A program made the position numbers and the translations under genes. Shown here in pieces: positions 35,263-46,250 of a stretch of DNA of 64,000 bases (position 1 is the stretch's first letter; every line of letters starts with the position of its first letter). Below the pieces are notes generated by a model. That model ran no database searches and was not told the origin of the DNA. It saw only the letters and a list, made by a program, of their open reading frames with translations. This DNA is from Cucumis sativus (Eukaryota > Streptophyta > Magnoliopsida > Cucurbitales > Cucurbitaceae), in the NCBI RefSeq assembly GCF_000004075.3, contig NC_026657.2, positions 7,006,001-7,070,000 of the forward strand, in the 5' to 3' direction.

Positions 35263-36405
35263 GGCTGTTGACGGTGGTGCTGCGGTGGTTGTGTCAGCTG
35301 TGGGTGGAAGAGGAATGATGCTTGCTAACTATGAACACACTTCAATTTATACAACATTGAGGAAATGATTAATATATGTACAAATAATTGGAAAATAGTT
35401 CCCTCATTATTTAGTTTCTATTCATTTGTGGTGTTTGTTTAGTATTAAAATTCGTTCACTAACACACTAATTTTTTGTTACCTTACATTCCATTCTAATT
35501 CAGTAAGTAAGTTTTCAAAAACATATTATGTAAATTTCAAAACAATTAATATCATTATTATTATGTTCTAATTTAACTCGTACAATGAAACAGTACAAGT
35601 ACAAGTCATTATGTCTTTCACAAACAAATTCTTTTAATCGAATGGTTGTGAGTTAATTGTATAAATATTTTAAATTAACGTAAAAAGATGTAAGTGGAGA
35701 ATATAGAATAAAGTATATTGTATTATTGGTAAAGAAAGATATTTTTATATGAAAGAACATAATATATTGGTAGAGTCTGTGTGAATTAAAAGTTGGATAG
35801 TAAATGTGAGAATTTTGGAAGCAGAGCCACACAAACTTAGGCATATAATCATGTCAACTCAAACTCCATTTGCCAACCACAATTCATTTCATACCCTACA
35901 ATCAATTATTTTTTCATCTTACAATAATAATAATTTTGTTTCCCTATTTTTAGCGTTAGCCTTTATTTTGTATTGAATTTAATCCAAACAAACTCTTAGT
36001 AATCTTTAAAATATAGAGATTAGTTTATTACTTATTCAAGTTTAACTACTAAACTGTTTTAGAGATGCATGCCATAAATGGTATATTTATGTAAGGAGAG
36101 ATAGGGAGTACATGAAATTAAAACTTTAATAATAAACACAACAAATGTATGGTAGACACAGTTGTAGATAAGTCATGGATATATAAATCTGTGGTGTCAT
36201 AATTTTACTTACCAAACAGATATATAAATCATAAAAGGATTACATGCAAAGACTTGAAGAGACAAAATCTGAGAAATACATAACACATATCTGCCAAGGA
36301 AATTTATGTTTTTACATTCAACCAACTAATGTTTTATACAAAACTCTATACATATGGATTTACTAACCACAAATTAACATAAAATTACATATTGAAAGAG
36401 AGTTT
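35263..36405. other. Intergenic within the UGT cluster
   Basis: Apart from the first approximately 150 bases, which form the promoter of the 33817-35262 UGT, nothing recognisable is present. The sequence is AT-rich. Confidence 0.5.
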
Positions 36406-36408
36406 ACT

Positions 36409-36700
36409 CTAAGAGGAAATCTTTGCCTTCCAATTGTTCACCAAATCATTCATTATCTTAGTGGATGATCCATCTTCTCCAACTGCTTTTTCTGCTGCTT
36501 CTTTCATTTTTCCATGTGGTTTCTTCCATTCTTCTCCTTCCAACAACGATTTCACCACTTTCGATATCTCTTCCTTCTCCACTATCCCTTTGTTCTCATT
36601 CCTTTTTGGCCTTAAACCCACTTTAATCTCCTCTGTTAACATTACTGCATTCATCTAACCCATTTTTTGTTCTATGCAGTCCAAACCTCCCCTACTTAAT
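36409..36700 (-). pseudogene. 5'-truncated UGT72 copy
   Basis: The reverse strand encodes about 80 residues matching the C-terminus of the 38329-39750 UGT, from NAV-LTEEI to the end NNWKAKIS, with substitutions such as EGEEWKKP where the intact gene has EGEEGKKL, and a two-residue deletion. Upstream of it a short stretch (to about 36700) still resembles the PLYAEQRMN part of the PSPG box but contains in-frame stops. The N-terminal domain and donor-binding box are absent. It is a host gene relic from tandem duplication and cannot make an active enzyme. Confidence 0.85.
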
Positions 36701-37919
36701 TGTGGCCAATTAATAAATCAATTCTAAATATTTGGTTAACCCTAAGTTTATCGTTTTTTATATTTTAATATTAATTTATATTTTAATATTAATTTTAAAG
36801 CGTTCAATTATAGTATATATTAAATTATACTTTATTTTAATTAAATGGTGTATTGGTTGTGTCCACTCGGAGAGTTTGATTCTTACCTTTTGCAACTAAT
36901 CTAAAAGTCAACCATTTCTTTTTCCTCAAATTAAATTGTCATATAATTTTTCAAAAAAAGAAAAGAAATTCTAACTTATTTCCTATCTGTCATTTGTTAT
37001 CTAACAAATATTTAGAGAAAAAAATGCAACACATTCAGTGGTCTAAACTTTCATTCTTTCAACCATATTTTACGAGAAAAGGTTTCTACTAGCCTTGATC
37101 ATCGAATCAACTTTTCTCTTTAGGTTCGTTTGATTCGAAAATACTTTGTGAGTGATCCTCGTGATTATGTGATGTTGAGTCGGTTGCACTCTAATGCTTA
37201 ATTATATAAAAAATTGAAAATTCAACCACCTATGTCATAGAAAAAAGTATTAGACATCTATTTAGGCATAAATTTTAGAATTTAAGGAATTAAATAATTT
37301 AACATCAAAACTAATGTAAGAAAAAGATAACAAAATATGATGGGTTAATAGGGAATTTTAAAAGAAACTATTAGGAACATAAATTATATATATTGTTGAA
37401 TAAAAACTATTTATACAAGAAAATTAAGGTATGCAATATAGTTGTGATTTAAACGCTAATTCTTTATGCGATGCGAAAAGACTAAGTTTTGTGATAACTA
37501 TGTTTCAAACGATATGTGAATGAAAATTGGAGAGTCTTTCATATTTGAGTTTTTTTAACTATATAATATTGATCATGACTATAAGATAACATGAACTACG
37601 TGAGATTGCTATGTGAAAGGTTATAACATCTCATCGCGTCAAATATGACAAGAAATATTAAAGTCATGATTTTTTTATCACATGATTAAAAGAATCAAAT
37701 GTTTAGTATTTAATAAGTCAACATAACTTCTCCATAAATAAAAAAAGTTACAGATTAATTTCTCAAAATTAATTATCAATGGTCTATTGATTTTCTCATT
37801 AATTTCCTCACACTATATATACAACACTTTCTTCATCCTTTCATAATACGTGCAAAATTTTTATAAGCAAGAAATACTCTCTCTAAAACTTCTTTGAGTT
37901 TACCGAGCAATTCCGACAT
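36701..37919. other. Intergenic, AT-rich
   Basis: No gene or RNA feature was recognised. A TATATATACAAC near 37814-37825 is followed by leader-like sequence but no coding frame, and then by the rDNA fragment. Confidence 0.45.
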
Positions 37920-38070
37920 AAGGGACAAGCTGACCGGTGCTTACCATAGGCGGACCGATCGACCCAACCCAAGGTCCAATTACGAGCTTTTTAACTGCAA
38001 CAACTTAAATATACACTATTGGAGCTGGGCTGGCACCCTCCAATTGATCCTTGTTAAGGATGAAGTGCAA
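37920..38070 (-). pseudogene. Decayed fragment of nuclear 18S rRNA gene (V4 region), antisense
   Basis: The + strand reads as the reverse complement of 18S rRNA around the V4 region. GACCGGTGC and GGCGGACCG come first, then CCAAGGTCCAATTACGAGC, TTTTTAACTGCAACAACTTA and AATATACACTATTGGAGCTG, and finally CTGGCACC and CTCCAATTGATCC. Against the plant 18S sequence as I remember it, two short stretches are missing (including the highly conserved CCGCGG loop), with several mostly C/G-to-T/A changes. It is therefore a non-functional rDNA-derived insertion of about 150 bp. The 16-base word AAGGATGAAGTGCAAC occurs at its right edge (38056-38071) and again at 38189-38204. Confidence 0.88.
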
Positions 38071-38320
38071 CAACTCAGTCATCCTCTAACTAATTTTCGT
38101 TTTGAAGTTTTGTGTTCTAGACGTTTTATCAACTTAACTAGATAATCAATAGGTAATTTGAGTGTGCGAATACGGATAGATTATGTGAAAGGATGAAGTG
38201 CAACATATATTTGTACTAAATAGTGAAGGATGGTTTTTTAGGATGAACAAATGAAGGAATACTTTTATTAGAAACAAACACATAAAATTAACAAAGCATA
38301 AAATTTAAAAAACGAAAGAG
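38071..38320. other. Flank between the rDNA relic and the second UGT
   Basis: No gene is seen. It contains the second copy of the 16-base repeat (38189-38204) and the 3' UTR of the UGT gene to its right. Confidence 0.5.
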
Positions 38321-38328
38321 AGTTTCTC

Positions 38329-39750
38329 CTAAGTGGAAATTTTAGCCTTCCAATTGTTCACCAAATCGGTCACTATTTTGGTTGATGATCCATCTTCTCC
38401 AACTGCTTTTTTTGATGCTTCTTCCAATTCCTTCATTTTACGACGCAGTTTCTTCCCTTCTTCTCCTTCCAACAACGATTTCACCACTTTCGATATCTCC
38501 TCCTTCTCCACTATCCCTTTGTTGTCATTCCTTTTTGGCTTTAATGCCACGTTAATCTCCTCTGTAAGAATCACTGCGTTCATTCTCTGTTCTGCGTACA
38601 ACGGCCAAGCAATCAAAGGAATCCCATTTACCACACTCTCCAACGTTGAATTCCATCCACAATGCGTTAAAAATCCACCAGTGGAGCCGTGACTCAGAAT
38701 TTGAGCCTGTGGCGCCCACGACGGCACCACCATTCCCCTGTTTTTTGTTCTTTCTACGAATCCTTCCGGTAAGAAATCAAGAGGGTCACTTTGACTGTGG
38801 ACGCTGAAATATGTGGCGTCTGCGGCTTTGTCGGAAGGACTTCTAACCACCCAAATGAATCTTTGTCCACTCATTTCCAATCCTAACGCCAATTCGTCGA
38901 TTTGAGCACTCGACAAAGTGCCCCCACTTCCGAATGACACAAACAGAACAGACCCATGTGGCTGTTCGTCTAGCCATTTCAAACACTCTGCCCTTTCTTC
39001 CTTCTCATCTGCGTCAATTTTCACCAACGGTCCAATTGGGTAAACGAGGGGTTTCCCTGCTTCTTCTTCTTGCAGATACTTTATAGCTCCAGGCTCTAAT
39101 TCAGGGAAGCTGTTAAGAAAAATCCCATCTGCTAAAGCATACCTCCTTGCATTGTGGAGCGTCCATTTGTAGGCTTCGTTCTTCCTATCTTGAACAGGGT
39201 CCAACAGATCCTTGCCTTGAATTGGAATACATCCCGGGATTTTGATCGGTTCAGGATGGTCGCGGAACTCCCCGACGATAGATTCATCAAGTTTGGGTAA
39301 AAACAGAGCGAAGGAGAGAAACATGGCAGTGGAGGGGAAGAATATGTAAGAGGAAATGTCAAATTCTCTGGCTATATCGAAGCCATCGGTACCAAAAAGA
39401 TCGACAACCAAGCCGACGAGGTTGGATTGAGAAACCATGGATTTGAGTACGTTTCTTAGGGATGGGAGAGAGCGAGAAATGGTGAGAGTGATAATAGTTT
39501 CAATTTTGGAATTTGGTGGGAGATCGTCAAAGGTAACTGCAGGAAGGAAGAGATGATGGATGCCAGAAGGAAGGGAATTGAGGAGGGCTTGTTGAGGCTG
39601 AGACGGGGGACCATCGGAAGCGATGATGAAAGTGAATGTTAAACGATGGTGGGAAAGGAGACGTTTGGCGAATTCTATGAGTGGGATCAAATGACCCATT
39701 CCAGGGCTTGGTAAAATGGCCAAATGAGGGATTGAGGGGTGAGCTTCCAT
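38329..39750 (-). CDS. UDP-glycosyltransferase 72B-type, second copy
   Basis: Intronless family 1 glucosyltransferase of 473 aa, a paralogue of the 33817-35262 gene. The catalytic His is H20 in SPGMGHLIPL. The PSPG box spans about 345-388 (WAPQAQILSH to PLYAEQ, with HCGWNSTLESV), with a Gln at the end as expected for UDP-glucose users. FVSFGSGGTLSSAQ lies before it. The acceptor-binding N-terminal half differs clearly from the first copy (for example TFIIASDGPPS against TFVIPSGGPP), so the two may prefer different phenolics. A TATA-like TATTTAA (reverse strand, 39876-39882) lies about 125 bp upstream of the ATG. An ABRE/G-box-like ACACGTGGG is near 40308, about 550 bp upstream. The 36409-36700 relic derives from this copy. 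Confidence 0.95.
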   Translation of the reverse strand: MEAHPSIPHLAILPSPGMGHLIPLIEFAKRLLSHHRLTFTFIIASDGPPSQPQQALLNSLPSGIHHLFLPAVTFDDLPPNSKIETIITLTISRSLPSLRNVLKSMVSQSNLVGLVVDLFGTDGFDIAREFDISSYIFFPSTAMFLSFALFLPKLDESIVGEFRDHPEPIKIPGCIPIQGKDLLDPVQDRKNEAYKWTLHNARRYALADGIFLNSFPELEPGAIKYLQEEEAGKPLVYPIGPLVKIDADEKEERAECLKWLDEQPHGSVLFVSFGSGGTLSSAQIDELALGLEMSGQRFIWVVRSPSDKAADATYFSVHSQSDPLDFLPEGFVERTKNRGMVVPSWAPQAQILSHGSTGGFLTHCGWNSTLESVVNGIPLIAWPLYAEQRMNAVILTEEINVALKPKRNDNKGIVEKEEISKVVKSLLEGEEGKKLRRKMKELEEASKKAVGEDGSSTKIVTDLVNNWKAKIST

Positions 39751-42146
39751 GGGAACGAAGGGGGTTTGGTTAATGATTGAAGATGTAATAAAAAAATTAA
39801 AAAAAGGTTAAGAGAGAAAAGAAAGTGAGATTATTGGAAATGAGAAATAATGTGATGAATGAGGAAACTGGGGAGTTAAATAGGAAACATAGGAAGAGGC
39901 AGAGGGAGATGGGAGAAAGTTCAAAGAAGAAATGATGATGGGATGGAAGTTTACTAATTTTGATTTGGATTATAAAGTGGGGAATTTGATTCCAATGGAG
40001 AGATATTGATATTATGGAATTTAAGACTGTGACAAAAAGGTGTACATAATGAAGAAATAAATGGACAGAAAAGTAAGATATCTAGAAGGAGGAATTAATC
40101 AATTTGGGTAAGGGGAACTGCTGATGTCACTTCAAACGTAAGGCTTATGCATTTGATTGTATATATTTATATATTTGGAAAGCCCAGTTCCTTAGGATTT
40201 ATGATTAAATATTATGGATGTATATAAACAAATAATAAAAGAAGAAAAAGAAAGTATATTTTGTATGTATTTAGGAGCCACATAAGAACTTTAATTACGT
40301 CCTTACACACGTGGGGAGTGAACCACTTTTGACTAATTCATACCTCAATCATAAAATAGTATGTACACTTAAATAAAGGTAATTTATGTTAACAACAAGG
40401 TGTTAGCTATATCTCTAATTAAATAAAGGTATGCCTCATAATTTATAACAAATATGTTTTTATGGTTATGTAAGTATAAGAATTTTAGTGTTAAAATTGT
40501 AAATTAGGTAAAGAGGATAAATATAGATTGATGGGTGTAGATGGTATTCGAATTTATTTTGGTGACATCAAAATTGTAAAAGGGTCGTAAGTTAGTTGAC
40601 AATGTGGTGTGAAGTTTGAAAAAGAAGAAGCCATTAACCCAATCATAGCCTTACGTTGTTGACCAAACCTCTCTCCTCTTTGTTTCCAAATTGTTTAAGT
40701 TCCAACTTTATAGTTTATATCATATTATTGATTGAGTTCCCACTGACGTCAATATCACATCTCTCTCTCTACATATATATTATCTACATCTACTACAACC
40801 ATTTCAATTTTCTTTTTCAATTAAGAGTAATAACAAAATATCCATATTTACCAATAATTCCCACAATATTTACCAATAATTCGCCAATCATAAAAAGAAG
40901 TGATGTAAATATTATGAAATGATGATGAACAAAAGCATCAATAATGCAGTAGTTAGATAAGGTTAATTATAACTTATAAAGCTGTTTCTAATTCAATCAT
41001 TCCTTAATCCCAAAAGCTTCATGATTAGGTGCACATTAATAACTCATTTAATAACCCTATCTAATCTTTTATCTAAATTTATGACATCTGTTAATAAAAG
41101 TTTCTAAAAAGGATTAAGAAATACTAAAAAGTTATTATATATCAATTATTATTATTATTTTCCGAATGATTGGCTTTTGGAAATAGCAATAGATTGATAA
41201 TTGCTTGCTAATGCTCTCTACCTAAAAGTTTAAATTCAATTAAAGTTTAGTCATTGAATTCAAATTAATATTTAATGAATGAAGGTTGTTTTTCTAAATA
41301 CAAAACCCTAAATTGACTCAACCTGCAAACAACTATTCAAACTGTGTAAAAAATAGAATTAAAATACTTCATCAGCCCAAATTGACTCTCAAACAAAAGT
41401 TATTTTCGTGTAAATAACTTCATCCTCAATTCTTTACATGTAAATGTTTTTGATTTTGAATAATAAAATTTTTGCAGTGAAAGTTAATGTTGGAGTAAAA
41501 AATCTGATAATTTTTTTATCTAAAGTTTTTTTTTTTTATCATTTAAAAAAAAAAAAAGTTTGGAGTGATATGAAAAAAGCATCTTTAGCAAAAAATACCT
41601 TCTTCCATGCTCAACAGAAGCCTTTTTCTTTTTCTTTATTCCTTATTCCTTATTCTTTTTTTTTTTTTCTTTTTTTTTTCTTTCTTTTTTTTTTTTTCTT
41701 TTTCTTTTTACTATAAGCTTTCAGAAAGAAATTCGTACATCACTGTCTATGATGGTCACGGTCACTTTGACTATGACTCGACCCATCACTCATCATCTCA
41801 TGTTAACAAGGGATGGCCATGTTACAAATATTCTCAAATCACAAAGAGTGTACTGAGAAGATTTCTTTTTACTTGAACAAAGAATGGTGGAAATCTTAAT
41901 AACTTATCAACAGTTGAATACAAGATTGAAGGAAGCAGCCATTTACAGACATATATTGAGAACATGACTCACAAACACTAACACTAAAGTAATTAAACAG
42001 ATAACACTATAATAATACAACTGCTGGTAATTTAGAGAAGAGACCTTTGGAAACAAACTATCTAGCCTTCTTCATATCTAAAATATTATCTCAACTAGAT
42101 GATTTGCTAACACCACAGCTTTTTCATCCCAATGATGTTCTGTTGA
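39751..42146. other. UGT promoter, intergenic and EDR4-like 3' flank
   Basis: No gene is seen. About 41617-41715 is an almost pure T/C tract on the + strand. The 3' UTR of the EDR4-like gene probably ends between 41850 and 42147. Confidence 0.5.
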
Positions 42147-45100
42147 TTAACAAGCTGTTCTTGGAACTTTCATCCCAAATCCATGCTTTACCTTCTCAAC
42201 TCTGATTTAGGAAAAAAAGAAAGAAAAGAAGTATGTATTAGCAATTTATTATAACCAAATCATAAAAGGTTTTGTGGCTGTGACTATACAATTTACACCT
42301 CAAAAAGTATCAGTTTGGAACTTACGTGGGAGCAAGTTTTCCAAGGCCCTCGAGCTCTTCCCCGGTGTCCTCGTCAAGGACTCGGCCGGAGATCTCGATA
42401 ATGTAAGATCTGTCCCTTGAAGTGGGAAGCCCTCTACTAGCAAGCAAATCCAAGTCTTTTTGGTGAAGCTCTCTGCCATTTACAAAAACACCACTATTTC
42501 CCCCCGCACAGTTTTCTGGAATGGGGTAGTCAAATTCTTCAATGAAAGGCTGCAAAAAGATAAACAGTTTGAGAACAAGGCAAAAAACCAAAATCAGAGA
42601 ACAATACATCATTGTAAACTTCAATCTTACAGGAATTATGCCAAGGCAAGGTCCACCCATGACTCCCCAGAATCCAGCTCGCGCGTCGTACCTGATTTTT
42701 AATTAATTAAATGATATCAGCACAATGCATACATGGGACAGAAGGAATTTTTGAAGTGGGCCGTAGCACAAATTGAAATTGGCAAACAATATCAAAAGTG
42801 TACAGTAAAAAGCATCCCCACTTCTCTTGTATGCTTTTCTACTTTTGCCAAAAAACTTGCTCATAAACGACTAGACTTGCATCATGACAGAATATATAAA
42901 AAGAAGAAACAATTGGGTAGATCTTTTCAGAACCACATAATCGCATGCATAACTTATATCTTATACCAGAAAAGTAATGGGAGACAAATTAATATCTTAA
43001 AGTTAAGACATTCATAGGGTTTTAATATATCCTAGGTAGATGAAAATCATTGTAACCCCACTAAAACTCTTCACTTTTTCTTTAACTTGTCCCTTGACCA
43101 CTATGTCAGCCTATAGTAGTTTAAGTTTACTGTCATTGGGAAATACTCTACCAACTATATGGCTTGTTTTACGTTTTAATCTGTTTTTGCACCATATCTT
43201 ACTTAAGTAGAAAAGTTTAAAGATGCTTACCAGTATTTTCCAGGAAGGATTGGCCCAGCAAGCTTTTCTGCCTTCTTAACCACACGATATGGTATTAAGT
43301 GTCCATTAACAGAAACATTACTTTTGCTCCGCTCATCAGCTTGATTAGATCTAAAACTCTTCTTGATAATGTTTGCAAAAAAAGATTCACCTCCTTTATT
43401 GGCTTTTGGCTGGTTATCTTCTTTACTTGCATCCTGTGACTCTTGAAATGTCACCGTATTACAGTAGTCATTCATTGACACATCCATCTCAGTTGCCAGT
43501 GATGCTTCTTTCAAAGAATTCTGCCTTGAGGTAACCTTATGAGGTTTCACATTCTCCTGATCTGAACGGCTACTTCTATTTCCCTTGCCAAACCTGTTTG
43601 CCACCTGATTATTAGACGAGTAATCAAAGTACGACTGAAGAGGTGAACCAGGAAGGGGGGGAGAGCGGGTAGTTTTGATTAAATTGTGTAAATTCTTTGT
43701 AGCATCCCTTGAAGCAGTTAAAACATCTGGACTGTCTTCATCCTCTGAGGTACTTGAAGATGAAGGGTGAGAACTTTGCATCTCTTGGTGCTTGCTTAAA
43801 CCTGCCCCAACGGGATGTAGCACAGGCTCTCTATCTGGTGACTCAAAATCGTAAACAGTGTTATCATAATCATCGGATGAGAAATTAGTGCGGTTCAAGT
43901 AGCCATTAAATTTTGAATTATAACCCCTAACCGGCTGACCATCACTGTCATCAACCTCCAAGGCAAATGGATCTGCCTGTGAATGATTGGAGAAAACAAG
44001 TCTCTTGTTGATAACAGTAAAATTGATTACTGTAGAACAAGCCCCACAACGAACACTTTGCTGATTCTTTACCATCATTAGCTTCTTAGGAAGTTGCAGC
44101 ATTTCAAAGCAATTATTACACGTAAGAAATGGAGCACCACCAGCTACTGGATAGCAATTACGACCACCACTGACTAAGACTGTCCTCCGAGGACGACTGC
44201 CAACTACACCACCAATTTCAGAACTGAAGTCAGTTGGCCATCTAGAGTGAGCTTGTCGGTCACGAAAATTCAGGGGAGGATTAGTGGTTCTAATATTATT
44301 AACACATGCACCATAAGCAGCACTGTTTTCATGAGAATATAGTGAGGGATTATTGTTTGGAACATCAGGAAACCTTCTGTTGTAGTAAGAATTGGGTCCC
44401 GAAGCTGGAACCTGTGAATATCTATTTTGGCACTGGAAACAAGAGCAAGAAGGCTGATGAAAGGGAGGATTAGGAGGGTAGTGGTTGAATGGATCCACAC
44501 CGGCACCAACATAATGGCCAGAGTGGTATTGGTGAGGGTGTTGTTGATGCGCACATGAAAACTGGCAGGAGTTTCGCCTTAACATTTGTGAACCAAAATG
44601 GTCCTCAAAATGAGATGTATTATTTGGATTATGTATCGACGGATAATAGCCTTGAGTGGGCATTTCAACTACATTTGTAAGAGGAAATGGTTCTGCACAA
44701 TAATTGGAAAATGAAGGACCTGCAACACATTTTTCAGGCCCAAGTAGCTGCTGTGATGGATTTGATCCTGAAGAACCATCCATAGGCCAAGCACCAGAGT
44801 GATAAAATGGTTTAGTAGGTTTCGCCCCACTATTGACTGGAGCCATTTGACTGGGATTGTGAACCAAATTGCATGACTGACCAAGTTGATCCTTCAACTC
44901 ATCCAGTTTCCTCAAAAGCTCAAGTCGGTCCTGTTCAAGGTGCTTAACTTTATCAGCTCCACTGGCATTGCTTCGATTTTTTAAAAGCTCCTGAACACCA
45001 GATACAAAATCCAATCGATAGTTTGTTCGATCGTCATGGTTAGAAGTTGAGAACCTCACACTTTCCATATTATCCCTCGAGCTCTTCTTCTCAACCCCCT

Positions 45101-45863
45101 CCATAGCATACGTTTCACCCTTTTGCCAATCTACTTCTCTTCCTGATCCAAGCGTGATCGAGTTCATTTGAACATTCAAATCCACTTGTTTCACTCCCAT
45201 CGAATTACTCAAACCACCTTTCTCCATACTCAAGTTAAGATCCTTCTGAGCACCCCATTTATCCGTCTTTCCATTGAAGTACTCTTCACATTTCTCAGCA
45301 TCCTCCACTTTATCCTTCTCTGAGCCATTTGGATCACCAGGCAAAGAATCAGGACTCGACTTAAAATCCACATCAGAGGCATCACTAAGATCAACCGTCC
45401 CTTTTTCAGTAGTCATGGATTTAGTAGACGACGACCCAACAACCCCGTCTTCATCAGACTTGTAAGATAAAGAGTCTTCTTCCTTATTTCTAACTTTCGC
45501 TGTGAAAACAAACCACAAAAAAAGGCATTTCATTTCAAATTCCAGAAATACACGCAATCCATTACATCAAAGAAACAACACCAAATTCGATTCCAACGGT
45601 TAAAACTCCCCAAATAAAAACCCCAGTTCGAAATAATTACAGTAACCCACAACATAGAAGATAAAAAACTTTAAACAAAAATTCAGGTCGAATCACAGTA
45701 AAGAAAACAAGTAATCAACATAAAATTTAAAAAAATATATATATATACCTCGTAGAACGGTACCACATCCACCGCACTGATAAACAGAGTAATCAGCAAG
45801 CTCCGGGAGAAGATTCTCACACTTGGGGCATCGAACAAGTCGCAATTTAGCCGAAGCCGACAT
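42147..45863 (-). CDS. EDR4-like zinc-ribbon protein (DUF3133 family)
   Basis: Plant-specific protein related to ENHANCED DISEASE RESISTANCE 4, which in Arabidopsis modulates salicylate-dependent powdery-mildew resistance and works with clathrin and the EDR1 kinase. Exons in transcript order: 45863-45749, 45499-43231, 42691-42631, 42549-42326, 42201-42147; 2724 nt, 907 aa. The N-terminal zinc ribbon has C12/C15 and C30/C33 (RCPKCENLLPEL and YQCGGCGTVLR). The second ribbon, the DUF3133 core, has C499/C502 and C523/C526 (LTCNNCFEMLQLPKK and RCGACSTVINF). A short heptad-like stretch, EQDRLELLRKLDELKDQL (about 204-221), may be a coiled coil. The C-terminus WYDARAGFWGVMGGP and KLAPTVEKVKHGFG is conserved in the family. 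The last exon was found only by reading frame. The middle is Ser/Asn/His-rich and disordered-looking. The 907 aa are long for the family as I know it, mainly through the second exon. Confidence 0.92.
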
Positions 45864-46250
45864 TGCAAGAAATCTGAAAGTGACAGACAGTGCAAGAAGA
45901 AAGAAGAAAATGCAGAAAAAAGAAGGAAGAAGAGGAGGAAGAAGAGGAAGAAGAAGAAGAAGAAAACCCAGAAAAGGAAGTGAAGTATAGTGGGTAATAA
46001 GGCGAATAAAAACAAGGAGAAAGGCGAAAGAAGAAGGAAAAAAGCTAAAGGAAGCAAAGAGATGGCATGTGAAAAGAAGGCGAGCAGAGGATAGAAAGGA
46101 AGCAAAACCTCAAATCACTTTCAGAATTGTGACATTTGGGGTTCAATCATTCTGAGAAAACAATCAATGGGGAGGATTAAAAATCGAAAATTTCTCGGAA
46201 AATGAAGTGTTAGAGAAGTAGAAACTGCGTTGGTGTTATGAACTTACGAA
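45864..46250 (-). promoter_or_regulatory. 5' leader and promoter region of the EDR4-like gene
   Basis: Directly upstream of the start codon the coding strand has a pyrimidine tract (GAA/GGA-rich on the + strand, about 45895-45975), typical of a CT-rich plant leader. No clear TATA box is seen in the expected orientation. Confidence 0.5.

Noticed and set aside
36409-36654. A free-standing 81-codon gene
   Set aside because: It is the C-terminal remnant of a UGT72 paralogue with stops just upstream, so it was called a pseudogene.
45683-46105. A 140-codon Phe/Leu/Ser-rich ORF upstream of the EDR4-like gene
   Set aside because: It is a shadow of the pyrimidine-rich leader and the first exon in another frame.
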